Positions 1 to 6,264 of a stretch of 14,042 bases of DNA are shown piece after piece; the stretch's first letter is position 1; each line of letters begins with the position of its first letter. The position numbers and the translations under genes were made by a program. Source of the stretch: JALOAR01 sp964348605 (GTDB lineage: Bacteria > Patescibacteriota > Minisyncoccia > UBA6257 > Colwellbacteraceae); contig CAYGDC010000010.1 in the NCBI GenBank assembly GCA_964348605.1, positions 1-14,042 of the forward strand, in the 5' to 3' direction. Under the pieces are notes generated by a model, which saw only the letters and a list, made by a program, of their open reading frames with translations, ran no database searches and was not told where the DNA came from.

Positions 1-2
1 AA

Positions 3-434
3 TATTATTACTGTCTTTTAAGGCGGGCTGATTTGAATATTTGGCAGGCTATTGCTGGTGGAGGCGAGAACTTAGAAACCCCGCTTGAAGCTGCAAAGCG
101 TGAATCTTTTGAGGAAGCTTCCATTAATCCAGATTCAAATTTTATTAGGTTATCTTCCACAACCACTATCCCAGCTGTAAACATTAAAGGGCTGCTTTGG
201 AATGATGTTATTATGATTCCAGAAATTGCTTTTGCTGTAGAGTTAGAATCAAGAGATATCGTTATAAGTAAAGAGCATGCCGAATATCAGTGGGATATTT
301 ACGAAAAAACGAAGACTAAATTAAAATACGATAGTAATAAATCGGCTCTTTGGGAGCTTGATTATCGTTTGAAAAATGGCTTAAAGGATGCAGAGAATAA
401 CAGACAGAATGTTATTAAATACTATAGCAAATAA
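3..434 (+). CDS. Nudix hydrolase, NudB-like (5' end outside window)
   Basis: The frame is open to the left edge of the window, so the N-terminus is missing; the TTG at 33 is not a credible start because coding continues upstream of it (YYYCLLRRAD just before LNIWQ). The Nudix box is clear: GGGENLE followed by seven residues and RESFEEASI, matching G-x5-E-x7-R-E-U-x-E-E, with Ser where the last Gly normally sits. Nudix enzymes split nucleoside diphosphates linked to another group, using Mg2+ or Mn2+ bound by the box glutamates. The LRR...WQ...GG lead-in and the tail ending ALWELDYRL resemble the dATP/dihydroneopterin-triphosphate pyrophosphatase (NudB) subgroup, so nucleotide clean-up in the cytoplasm is the best guess. 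The substrate is not determined by the sequence. A strong terminator follows 6 nt after the TAA stop. Confidence 0.85.
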   Translation, partial: YYYCLLRRADLNIWQAIAGGGENLETPLEAAKRESFEEASINPDSNFIRLSSTTTIPAVNIKGLLWNDVIMIPEIAFAVELESRDIVISKEHAEYQWDIYEKTKTKLKYDSNKSALWELDYRLKNGLKDAENNRQNVIKYYSK

Positions 435-440
435 CGACAC

Positions 441-470
441 AACAGGGGCGTAAACTGACGCCCCTGTTTT
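441..470 (+). terminator. Rho-independent terminator after the Nudix gene
   Basis: A perfect 10-bp stem (AACAGGGGCG at 441-450 with CGCCCCTGTT at 459-468) with an 8-nt loop runs into a T tract. It ends the Nudix transcript exactly at the stop codon of the convergent methyltransferase gene. The minus-strand side has only a poor T run, so it works mainly for the plus strand. Confidence 0.85.
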
Positions 471-971
471 TTATATTCTATAAATAAGAAAAAAACCTTC
501 TTTTTTTATATATTCAAGTCCTTCAAGAGGGAAATGAGCGCTGATTATTATAGCTCCGCTTTTTAACTCTTTTTTAAATTTTCTAACCAATATTTTATTG
601 GTGGATTCACATTGAAAAAAAAAGATTGCATCAAAGCTGGATAAATCGGTTTGCCAGAAGTTGCCCCACTTTATTTTGGCGTTTAAACTGTGTCTCTTGA
701 TTTTTAACACACTCCACCAGACCAATAGCGGATTTATTTCTATCCCGTAACTTTCGAATCCTGCTTTCGCAAATTCCTTCACAACTCGTCCATCGCCAGA
801 ACCTAAGTCTATAAACTTCTTCACACCAAGCTTCCTTAATAATTCAAATAAATTCTGGAAATTAATTTCATTCGCTTTTCTGTATGAAGGTAGAAAGGGC
901 GCACCAAGAAAAAAAACGGGCAAGGCAACTAGCAAGACAATTAACCCAATGATAATTTCGTAAAAATTCAT
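471..971 (-). CDS. Membrane-anchored class I SAM methyltransferase (FAM173/ATPSCKMT-like)
   Basis: The 166-residue protein starts with one hydrophobic helix (about residues 5-22), then GAPFLPS (23-29), then a short Rossmann methyltransferase core. Motif I is FIDLGSGDGR (53-62), which binds S-adenosylmethionine, and the acidic residue after strand 2 lies in GIEINPLLVWWS (77-88). This wording (E/D-L/I-N-P followed by LVW) is characteristic of the family that includes the eukaryotic lysine methyltransferases FAM173/ATPSCKMT. In bacteria such small anchored proteins are common in CPR genomes but have no assigned substrate. The catalytic domain would face the cytoplasm with the helix as anchor. 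The gene is monocistronic, convergent with the Nudix gene, and has its own promoter upstream. Family confidence is good; the target (protein lysine or something else) is unknown. Confidence 0.8.
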   Translation of the reverse strand: MNFYEIIIGLIVLLVALPVFFLGAPFLPSYRKANEINFQNLFELLRKLGVKKFIDLGSGDGRVVKEFAKAGFESYGIEINPLLVWWSVLKIKRHSLNAKIKWGNFWQTDLSSFDAIFFFQCESTNKILVRKFKKELKSGAIIISAHFPLEGLEYIKKEGFFLIYRI

Positions 972-1018
972 TCTATTTATTTTTTAAACTAAAGAGATGT
1001 CTTTTAATTAATAAAATT

Positions 1019-1046
1019 ATTATAAAATATCTGTAAAACATATCAA
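1019..1046 (-). promoter_or_regulatory. Predicted promoter of the methyltransferase gene
   Basis: On the minus strand, TTGATA (1046-1041) and TATAAT (1024-1019) are 16 bp apart. This predicts a transcript starting near 1012 with a leader of about 40 nt before the ATG at 971. The leader has no clear Shine-Dalgarno site. Confidence 0.5.
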
Positions 1047-1143
1047 GTTTAATCAAAGAACACGACAGCTTGAGACATCTCATGAAGTTGTTGTTGGATC
1101 CAATCGTTTTCATGCTAAGAAAATAACTAGATTGAGACTCGAT

Positions 1144-1175
1144 AAAAAAGGGGCGATATATCGCCCTTTTTGTTT
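1144..1175. terminator. Bidirectional Rho-independent terminator
   Basis: The palindrome GGGCGATATATCGCCC (1151-1166) is flanked by six A on the left and five T on the right, so it can stop transcription in either direction. No clear gene lies immediately upstream on the plus strand, which suggests an undetected small transcript in 972-1140. Confidence 0.75.
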
Positions 1176-1189
1176 TCTCTTATATTCTC

Positions 1190-1195
1190 TATAAT
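1190..1195 (+). promoter_or_regulatory. -10 box for the tandem small genes
   Basis: A perfect TATAAT lies 8 nt before the ATG at 1204, so transcription should start at or next to the start codon (leaderless mRNA). No good -35 box is seen at 16-18 bp spacing; the T-rich TTTTTG at 1167-1172 is the only candidate. Confidence 0.4.
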
Positions 1196-1203
1196 TATTA
1201 ATA

Positions 1204-1467
1204 ATGAAAAGTAAAAAGCCTAATAATCCAGTTTGTGCTATTTTATGGTGAGAAGCATTTTATACATTTAATAAAAATTTTCCGCATAAACTCCCGCTAC
1301 CCCAACTAACAACCGGCTTTATTATTTCTTCAAATAAAAAATTTATCAATATTGCAACTAATGTTAACTATAATTCAGAAACAGGCCAACTTTGGCCAGT
1401 TGATGGCTTTTTAATTCCTCAACAAGCGATTATAAAATTTAAAAAAATAGGCAATCTCAATGAATGA
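1204..1467 (+). pseudogene. Small protein gene interrupted by an in-frame TGA
   Basis: The frame runs for 87 codons from ATG 1204 to TGA 1465-1467, with a single internal stop: TGA at codon 16 (1249-1251). The residues on both sides read as one protein: CAILW before the stop, EAFYTF after it, then TTGFIIS (about 40-46), INIATNVNY and a C-terminal VDGFLIPQQAIIKFKKIG. This W-x-(D/E)-A start, central beta pattern and IP..xI.KIK ending is the layout of small uncharacterised proteins also seen in phages. The neighbouring downstream gene has the same layout, so the two look like diverged duplicates. The gene overlaps that gene's ATG by 8 bp. TGA acts as a normal stop elsewhere in the window, so I call this a nonsense mutation, a sequencing error, or less likely a read-through site. 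Function is unknown. Confidence 0.55.
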
Positions 1468-1726
1468 CAGCATAAACAAGTTGATAAAAATATATTGGGA
1501 CGATGCTGTTATTTACACACGACCGCCTAAGAAAAGATTCCAGCTTAAAAAAAGAATCACAGAAGGAGCATTATTTAAAGAGGGAACAGATTTTTTTATT
1601 GTGCAAAATCCCACTACGTTTGATTATGATGCCAATCAAAAGCAATATGTTTTATCCATGCCAAATAAAAAAATAACCTTTTTTCTTATTCCTAAAGGAA
1701 TGATTGTAAAAATTATTAAGAAATAA
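1460..1726 (+). CDS. Small hypothetical protein, paralogue of the preceding broken gene
   Basis: This 88-residue basic protein has no signal peptide or membrane segment. It shows IKIYWDDAVIYT (9-20), then TEGALFKEGTDFFIV, then a C-terminal ITFFLIPKGMIVKIIKK. The W-D-D-A start and the I-P-K-G-M-I-x-K-I ending match the layout of the preceding gene, which suggests a duplicated pair. It begins inside that gene (ATGAATGA overlap), so translation is probably coupled; the upstream SD is weak (AGG only). Stretches of beta strand ending in IPKGMI.KI resemble small phage and bacterial proteins of unknown role. I do not recognise a defined family and assign no function. Confidence 0.65.
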   Translation: MNDSINKLIKIYWDDAVIYTRPPKKRFQLKKRITEGALFKEGTDFFIVQNPTTFDYDANQKQYVLSMPNKKITFFLIPKGMIVKIIKK

Positions 1727-1766
1727 GATAATCAAACTTCGTAATAGAGTGCAATATAATATTATT

Positions 1767-1803
1767 AAAAAACAACTTATTTCGTATAGTGAGATAAGTT
1801 GTT
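1767..1803. terminator. Hairpin terminator, best oriented for the minus strand
   Basis: AACAACTTAT (1771-1780) and ATAAGTTGTT (1794-1803) form a perfect 10-bp stem with a 13-nt loop. Read on the minus strand it is followed by a run of six T (1772-1767), so it could end the long minus-strand operon. On the plus strand the T tract is interrupted, giving only a weak terminator for the gene ending at 1726. Confidence 0.6.
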
Positions 1804-1815
1804 AGATTATTTTCT

Positions 1816-2075
1816 GTCATTCCCGCATCTTCCTTGTCATTCCCGCGAAAGCGGGAATCTATGGTCTCCTATAAACTCTGGATCCCCGCTCATTGGCGGG
1901 GATGACAGAAGGGGAGAGGAAAGATTAAGGGCTTAAAGGCTTAAAAACTTAAAACTCTAAAATCTTGAAACAATACAATTCTTTGACTTTTCGGTGGGTG
2001 TGTGATATAAGTGAGCCATACCTGAAGAGGTATTCTTTAAAAATTGAATAAGATTGAAAATTAAAAGGAGTGATT
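1816..2075 (+). repeat. Direct repeat copy 1: GTCATTCCCGC palindromic block plus promoter core
   Basis: The element begins with two GTCATTCCCGC units 20 bp apart (1816, 1836). Two hairpins follow: ATTCCCGC-GAAA-GCGGGAAT (1839-1858) and ATCCCCGC/GCGGGGAT (1882-1903). The ends CTGTCATTCCCGC and GCGGGGATGACAG form an imperfect terminal inverted repeat, as in MITE-like elements. From CTGGATCC at 1878 on, the sequence aligns with 10976-11163, and 1941-2030 is identical over 90 bp to 11039-11128. Identity falls off after the AAGGAGTGATT at 2065-2075. Both copies lie in the same orientation and bracket the central cluster. Confidence 0.9.
1983..2011 (+). promoter_or_regulatory. Strong sigma70-type promoter in repeat copy 1
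   Basis: TTGACT (1983-1988), exactly 17 bp, then TATAAG (2006-2011) preceded by TGA, an extended -10 (TGn). The predicted start is near 2018. The leader then carries AAAAGGAGTGATT without a useful start codon (GTG at 2070 gives a six-codon frame ending in TAG at 2088-2090), and a second, stronger SD before the small gene at 2137. Confidence 0.75.
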
Positions 2076-2099
2076 CGAATACTGAATTAGAAGAAGTTC

Positions 2100-2654
2100 C
2101 TACAACGCGAGAAAAATAAGAAAGGGGGTGAAAGAGGTGTCAAAAGGACGATATGATGTCCGCCAGTGCGACACTTTCACAGACATGATTCCTATCCCGA
2201 CAACCCACACTATTGTCATTACGGACAGAGCGACAGGCAAAGAATACCGTGGTTGTGCAATGACGGTAGAGAGAATATCTCTTTCTGCCATGATTTGAGA
2301 GACGAAGGAATTCTTTTCAGACATTGCTTTTGAAGTGCTATGACCACTTCTGGTTTGCAAGTAGTGAGGATTAATTCTGTGGCTCGCAAGAGTATTTAAT
2401 ACATCTTCATTGTCTACGCCTACGACTGAAAAAAGATAGATATCTTTGTCACAAAACTGACGCAAGTTACGTGCAATATTTATACCAGTGCCTCCTAAAC
2501 AACTGTATTCAAAGTCAATAGCTGTAGTGAAGTTAACTCCTTGTCGTTGGTCAGAAGTCAGGTGATCTGAGAATCTTGTTTTTACCCGAGTTATCTCATC
2601 TCTTATTGTGGAACCCAATACATAAATATTCTCAACTCTTTCAAGATTCGTCAT
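2100..2654 (-). pseudogene. Truncated PfkB/ribokinase-family sugar or nucleoside kinase
   Basis: Residues 1 to about 110 match the N-terminal part of PfkB kinases: a strand with VLGSTIRDEI (12-21), the first family signature CLGGTGINIARNL (52-64), then DIYLFSVVGVDNED (71-84), and HSTSKA (105-110), where the family normally continues with an ATP-site strand. From about 2325 on, the reading frame is just the antisense of the small plus-strand gene; it makes a hydrophobic stretch (VALSVMTIVWVVGIGIM) that should not be taken as a membrane segment. A full family member is about 300 residues and carries the catalytic D-T-x-G-A-G-D signature near the C-terminus, which is absent. The gene starts 2 nt after the stop of the preceding operon gene. 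In its intact form it would phosphorylate a sugar or nucleoside; this copy should be inactive. Confidence 0.7.
2137..2298 (+). CDS. Small hypothetical protein behind the repeat promoter, possibly 3'-truncated
   Basis: This 53-codon frame begins with GTG at 2137, 8 nt after an SD (AAAGGGGGTGA, 2121-2131) that differs by one base from the ideal AAAGGAGGTGA. An in-frame GTG at 2128 overlaps that SD and is less likely. The product reads like a real, soluble, mildly basic protein: HTIVITDRATGKEYRGCAMT (24-43) looks like a beta hairpin, as in domains with a TDxxTGKxYRG turn. It ends abruptly at TGA 2296-2298 where similarity to a PfkB kinase begins on the other strand (about 2325), so the gene may have lost its 3' part at a recombination junction. 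It is the only plausible gene driven by the promoter of repeat copy 1. No family recognised. Confidence 0.5.
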   Translation: MSKGRYDVRQCDTFTDMIPIPTTHTIVITDRATGKEYRGCAMTVERISLSAMI

Positions 2655-2656
2655 GC

Positions 2657-3232
2657 TTATTCAAACATTCTTCTGTACTCTTTATCAACTAGACGCCGTA
2701 ATAATTCTGCTTTTGTTAGGTCGAGTTCCCTGGATAATTGCTCCATCTGTTTTAAGGCTTTAGTCTTCAGGACCACATTGAACCTACGCTTAGGAGGATC
2801 AAGATCTTCCACATACTCAGATAATATTTCTTCAAGCTGATTATTATTTTTATATTTTCTGACCTGTATGAAGTCTTCTCCATAAGAAAGTAGAGTTTCA
2901 GGAAAGTTTTTATACTTGTCTTCGTGAACCAAACAAAGAACAGGGGTTTTATTTTCAAGCGCCAATATTGTTTGGAAAAACACCACCCTTGATTTGTCGC
3001 TAAAATACGCAATGGCAAAGTCTACTGAACGAAGTTGCCTCTGGGTGCTATCAACAAGAGCGCTTCCGTCGCCTTTTATTGTCTTTATAGAATCGGGGTA
3101 GTTAGTGATTAAATCGGATCTATACATTTTAACTTCAAGCCGATTCATAACATCCAAGATGAGCCGATAAGTCTCAATATTCTGGTCTATATATTTAATT
3201 GAAAAGAAAAAACCAAATCTTTTAGCTTTCAT
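2657..3232 (-). CDS. Deoxyribosyltransferase-like Rossmannoid domain fused to a ribbon-helix-helix domain
   Basis: Residues 1 to about 130 resemble the nucleoside 2-deoxyribosyltransferase/TIR-like fold: strand RFGFFFSIK, a helix, then STQRQLRSVDFAIAYFSD (62-79) and VVFFQTILALENKTPVLCLV (83-102), like the family's D-x-x-I-x-x-A-D...G-V-x-x-E-x-G-x-A...GKPV layout. The catalytic Glu position appears to be Gln87, so the domain may bind rather than cleave its ligand. Residues about 149-188 (RFNVVLKTKALKQMEQLSRE and on to LLRRLVDKEYRR) form a beta strand plus two helices, the ribbon-helix-helix DNA-binding fold. A ligand-responsive repressor of this operon is a reasonable inference; a dimeric enzyme is the alternative. 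It overlaps the upstream dehydrogenase gene by 11 bp, so it is translated from the same message. Confidence 0.65.
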   Translation of the reverse strand: MKAKRFGFFFSIKYIDQNIETYRLILDVMNRLEVKMYRSDLITNYPDSIKTIKGDGSALVDSTQRQLRSVDFAIAYFSDKSRVVFFQTILALENKTPVLCLVHEDKYKNFPETLLSYGEDFIQVRKYKNNNQLEEILSEYVEDLDPPKRRFNVVLKTKALKQMEQLSRELDLTKAELLRRLVDKEYRRMFE

Positions 3233-4034
3233 GTTTATAAAAATATCCTAAAAAAAGGAATTGAAAAATTTGATAGGGCAATAATCTTTTGGCCAAACAC
3301 ATAATGAGGTCGCGAACATGAACATATTTGACCCTTTGTGGTTTTTCTATCAAATTCCATAATTCATTTGAGACTTCTTCAGGAGAATTTCTAACCTTGA
3401 AGAAACTAGCGAATCGATTCTTCCATTCCTCGTATAAAGGTTTGTAATCAGTTTTTGAATAATTGAGCGGAGATCTAATGTTTTTACCGAAGTCGCTTTT
3501 GACTGCACCTGGGTATAGATTGCTTACTTTTATATTGTATTTTTCTACTTCTTGCTTCAGAACTTCACTTAGTTTATCAAAGCCTGCTTTTGTAGCAGCA
3601 TAATAGCCAAGAGTAGGAGTGCTCACAATTGACCCGACAGAGCTAACATTTATAATGTGCCCTCTTTTTTGTTTTCTCATCAGACCTACTATTAAACTGG
3701 TTAAGTATATCGGTCCAACCAGGTTAACTTGAAATTGTTCTGTTATCTCGTTTGGCGAAAGATCCTCAATCGTGCTTCTATAAGCAAACCCTGCGTTGTT
3801 AATTAATACATCCACTCGTCCCAAGCTCTTATTTAGTTTATTGAAAGAACGCTTAATTGTTAAACTATTAGATAGATCAGTCTTTATAAAAGCGTAATTT
3901 TTAGACTTAAAGTTTGGAATGTCTTTTCTTCCTATCCCTACCACCATAATATCGTCACGCTTTGCTGCACTTAGCACGAAGGCTTTGCCAATTCCTGAGC
4001 TTACCCCTGTGATTACTATTACTTTGTTATTCAT
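3222..4034 (-). CDS. Short-chain dehydrogenase/reductase (SDR)
   Basis: All classical SDR marks are present in 270 residues: the NAD(P) loop TGVSSGIG (9-16), NNAG (79-82), the structural Asn in FQVNLVG (104), the catalytic Ser in NVSS (129-132), and Y145-x-x-x-K149 (YAATK), followed by YPGAVKSD (174-181). It should oxidise an alcohol or reduce a carbonyl with NAD(P)H in the cytoplasm. The acid residue after strand 2 that would favour NAD is not clear; GIGRKD suggests NADP. The last 25 or so residues (LLPYQIFQFLFLGYFYKHES) are hydrophobic, so the protein may sit at the membrane. It overlaps the Ppx/GppA gene by 8 bp and the next gene by 11 bp. Substrate unknown; the context suggests a sugar or a sugar-derived ketone. 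Confidence 0.88.
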   Translation of the reverse strand: MNNKVIVITGVSSGIGKAFVLSAAKRDDIMVVGIGRKDIPNFKSKNYAFIKTDLSNSLTIKRSFNKLNKSLGRVDVLINNAGFAYRSTIEDLSPNEITEQFQVNLVGPIYLTSLIVGLMRKQKRGHIINVSSVGSIVSTPTLGYYAATKAGFDKLSEVLKQEVEKYNIKVSNLYPGAVKSDFGKNIRSPLNYSKTDYKPLYEEWKNRFASFFKVRNSPEEVSNELWNLIEKPQRVKYVHVRDLIMCLAKRLLPYQIFQFLFLGYFYKHES

Positions 4035-4974
4035 TTCTGGTTGATTTAGCTATTTCATATAAAATCCCTGAAGAAATATTGTTGTTGCTGGGAACGATAA
4101 TATCTGTATTTATAAATTCACTAATTTGGAAAACATTAAGAAGGGCGTTTTCCGCAGACCACATGTAATATGGTTCGGCAGGAAACATCGGCATTCTCTC
4201 CTCGTATGGCAAAGCGACTATTCTTTCATAAACTGGATACAAATTCTTCAACTGTGTTTGGAAAGGATGATCAGCAATTGACTTGTGATTTGTCAGTTTT
4301 ACATTCATAGCCTTTAAGAAATCAATGATATTAGTAGTTCCATAAACTAATAATTCAGGTTTGTATTTGGTTTTAGACAAAGAGCTCATTTCTTTTTTTA
4401 CATATGTTTTGGCATTTGATAGTTCTTTTTTTGTAGGGTGATGAGTTTTCGATAAAGTTTCCTGCATAAAGTAAGTGCCTGTCTTAAAAAGATGAGTTTC
4501 ATATATCTTATTATCTTTACCAATCACTACCTGCACACTTCCCCCTCCAATGTCTGACACGGCAATGGTTTTTCCTGGGAAATCCTTTGAAACTGAATTG
4601 AAATATATCCGTGCCTCATCGTCGTGGCTTAACACCTCAAGGGCAACTCCTGTTTTATCTTCTATTTCCTCGAGTACTTCTTTTGCGTTTTTTGCTTTTC
4701 TAATTGTCTCAGTTGTTACTGCCTTGTAGCTATTAACGTTCAGGTGGTCCATTTGTTGTATAAATTTATTGAGAGCAGAAATTGTAGTATCTATAGACTT
4801 TCGGATTATTAGACCATTAGTTTTATCCAAATCCCTACCTAACACTGTTAGCTCCTTTTCTCTACATAAAACTTTTGAAACGTAGTTTTGATCAAATTCA
4901 CGCACTTCAAACTTGCTCTTAAGTGTGCCTACATCAATAACTGCTGTTCTTATATTCTTATTTGTTTTTGTCAT
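4027..4974 (-). CDS. Ppx/GppA-family phosphatase
   Basis: The protein has the ASKHA fold of exopolyphosphatase/guanosine-pentaphosphate phosphatase: phosphate-1 loop AVIDVGTLKSKFEV (11-24), TTETIRKAKNAKEVLEEIE (87-105, compare ATSALRDAKN...), the catalytic acid region LSHDDEARIYF (115-125) with Glu120, and the phosphate-2 loop VSDIGGGSVQVVIG (139-152). At 315 residues it matches the short two-subdomain type without the C-terminal HD domain. The family removes the terminal phosphate from polyphosphate or from pppGpp. No polyphosphate kinase or RelA gene is in the window, so a different phosphorylated substrate made by this operon is possible. It overlaps the preceding gene by 17 bp and the SDR gene by 8 bp. 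Confidence 0.85.
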   Translation of the reverse strand: MTKTNKNIRTAVIDVGTLKSKFEVREFDQNYVSKVLCREKELTVLGRDLDKTNGLIIRKSIDTTISALNKFIQQMDHLNVNSYKAVTTETIRKAKNAKEVLEEIEDKTGVALEVLSHDDEARIYFNSVSKDFPGKTIAVSDIGGGSVQVVIGKDNKIYETHLFKTGTYFMQETLSKTHHPTKKELSNAKTYVKKEMSSLSKTKYKPELLVYGTTNIIDFLKAMNVKLTNHKSIADHPFQTQLKNLYPVYERIVALPYEERMPMFPAEPYYMWSAENALLNVFQISEFINTDIIVPSNNNISSGILYEIAKSTRNE

Positions 4975-6262
4975 TTAAGTATTTTTTTATAATTTGGTAG
5001 CGCTCAGTTATATTTTCCCTCAAATAAGATCCGCAAACAACATTAGTTAGATTTACTTCACCCATATTCAAGATCACCTCATCGTCCACACTACGATCAA
5101 GAGTAATCACCGGTTGCGTTTTACTAGAATAGCGAATCAATTTTAATCCTCTGTTTAAGTTAATTATCCTATCTCCATGCTCTCTTGATTGCAAACATAC
5201 AAGTAACTGTTCTTTAATAAATTGCTCCCACGGGAACAACTCATCTATTACATCTTTTATATCAAGACCAAAATAAATGTTATCTTTCTCAATAAATTCA
5301 GAACTAAAATTTGAATAGTTATCCCTGTTTACATGAACGAATATCTCACACAACAGACACATGGCTAGGCCAACTTCTCTGAAGATGTGTTCGAATTTCT
5401 CTTGAGAAGAAACAAAAAGATGAACTTGTATCCTAAGATGTGAATTTAACGCACAAATTTCTGTTATGAGCTTTTTGGTAGTTGAAAGGTCAGTTTCTTT
5501 CCCTACGAAACCATCTGAAATATCAATATGAAAGAAATCCACATTGCTTTTCACAGCCTCACCAAGCAACTCCTGATTCTGCTGATTTATATCTTGAGTT
5601 GCAAAGCCAACTTGTCCTGACTGCAAAGACAAATTGTATCCCAATAACCTCGCTAACGAATACATCTTCGAAAAATCAGAATTCTCAAAATCAGTACTAT
5701 TATCACTTTTAATTGCGCTTTGGACATCAAACCCATCAACTGGAATTTCCAAATATTGATATATGTTGGAGGGAGAAATACCACCTGCTAGCAGAGTTTT
5801 TACATCTCCAATATTGCTTATTATTCTACTAATTTGCTCTATCGGAACCTGCTTACCAGTGCCTCCTACATAAGATTTATCTATAAGTACATAATCAGCC
5901 TGAGTGGGCTTGAAGTGGCTATTAGCTTGAGAAACTACCTGTATGATCTTGAACTCGGATCCAAATCGACTTTTTAGAGCTGCAGCTTGAGTGTTAGAGT
6001 CGCTATAGTGAAGCTGGACGCCATCAAATTCTATATCGTTGATTACAGAGACGATTTTATTAACATCTTCCTCTTTCGTTACCAATATCGCCCAAGTAGT
6101 TGGATAATAGCTTCTTAGTTCCTTAATACAACGTTTAATTATATCATATCTATTGAAATCATTTTTGGAGATCAAGTGATACCCCAAGAACGGGATGCCT
6201 AATGAGGCGGCAGTGCGAGTTTCAAAAACATTTTTGATGTTACAGAACTTCAGTAGTTTCAT
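4958..6262 (-). CDS. TrpF-like / ribulose-phosphate 3-epimerase-like double TIM-barrel protein
   Basis: Two (beta/alpha)8 enzymes are fused in 434 residues. Residues 1 to about 205 follow phosphoribosylanthranilate isomerase: KFCNIKN (5-11) with the catalytic Cys7, GVQLHYSDS (81-89), LIDKSYVGGTGK (126-137) with the catalytic Asp128 and the phosphate-binding GGTGK, LLAGGISPSNI (157-167) and GFDVQSAI (177-184). Residues about 215-434 follow ribulose-5-phosphate 3-epimerase: FFHIDISDG (243-251), giving metal ligands His245 and Asp247, IQVHLFV (278-284) with His281, ITLD (386-389) with Asp389, then VVCGSYL (408-414). In the phosphate-binding region the usual DGG is DRS (389-391). So both active sites look intact. 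TrpF rearranges an N-phosphoribosyl amine (Amadori reaction), RPE inverts C3 of a pentulose phosphate; together they could act in sequence. No other tryptophan gene is present. Confidence 0.8.
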   Translation of the reverse strand: MKLLKFCNIKNVFETRTAASLGIPFLGYHLISKNDFNRYDIIKRCIKELRSYYPTTWAILVTKEEDVNKIVSVINDIEFDGVQLHYSDSNTQAAALKSRFGSEFKIIQVVSQANSHFKPTQADYVLIDKSYVGGTGKQVPIEQISRIISNIGDVKTLLAGGISPSNIYQYLEIPVDGFDVQSAIKSDNSTDFENSDFSKMYSLARLLGYNLSLQSGQVGFATQDINQQNQELLGEAVKSNVDFFHIDISDGFVGKETDLSTTKKLITEICALNSHLRIQVHLFVSSQEKFEHIFREVGLAMCLLCEIFVHVNRDNYSNFSSEFIEKDNIYFGLDIKDVIDELFPWEQFIKEQLLVCLQSREHGDRIINLNRGLKLIRYSSKTQPVITLDRSVDDEVILNMGEVNLTNVVCGSYLRENITERYQIIKKYLNDKNK

Positions 6263-6264
6263 TG

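Larger units (their letters stand above)
972..1203. other. Intergenic stretch without a supported gene
   Basis: It holds the methyltransferase promoter, a bidirectional terminator and the -10 box of the next gene. On the plus strand the frame 1015-1194 is open for about 60 codons and reads like protein in its middle (QRTRQLETSHEVVVGSNRF), but it has no start codon and runs through the terminator. Another plus frame gives a short leucine-rich peptide ending in TAA just before the hairpin. Either could be the decayed end of an old gene; neither can be called. Confidence 0.4.

Noticed and set aside
1249..1251. TGA read as Gly or Trp (code 25 or 4) or as selenocysteine
   Set aside because: TGA ends other genes here, the long genes contain none in frame, and no SECIS-like hairpin follows the codon.
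1816..1910. CRISPR-like spaced repeats (20-bp period GTCATTCCCGC units)
   Set aside because: Only two or three units, spacers of about 9 bp, and hairpin-rich ends; this is a palindromic dispersed repeat.
2140..2230. Possible membrane helix at the C-terminus of the kinase frame
   Set aside because: This stretch is the antisense of the small plus-strand gene with its own SD and promoter; kinase similarity has already ended.
5482..5712. Plus-strand open frame inside the TrpF-RPE gene
   Set aside because: No domain, no SD, and entirely covered by a gene with clear catalytic motifs.
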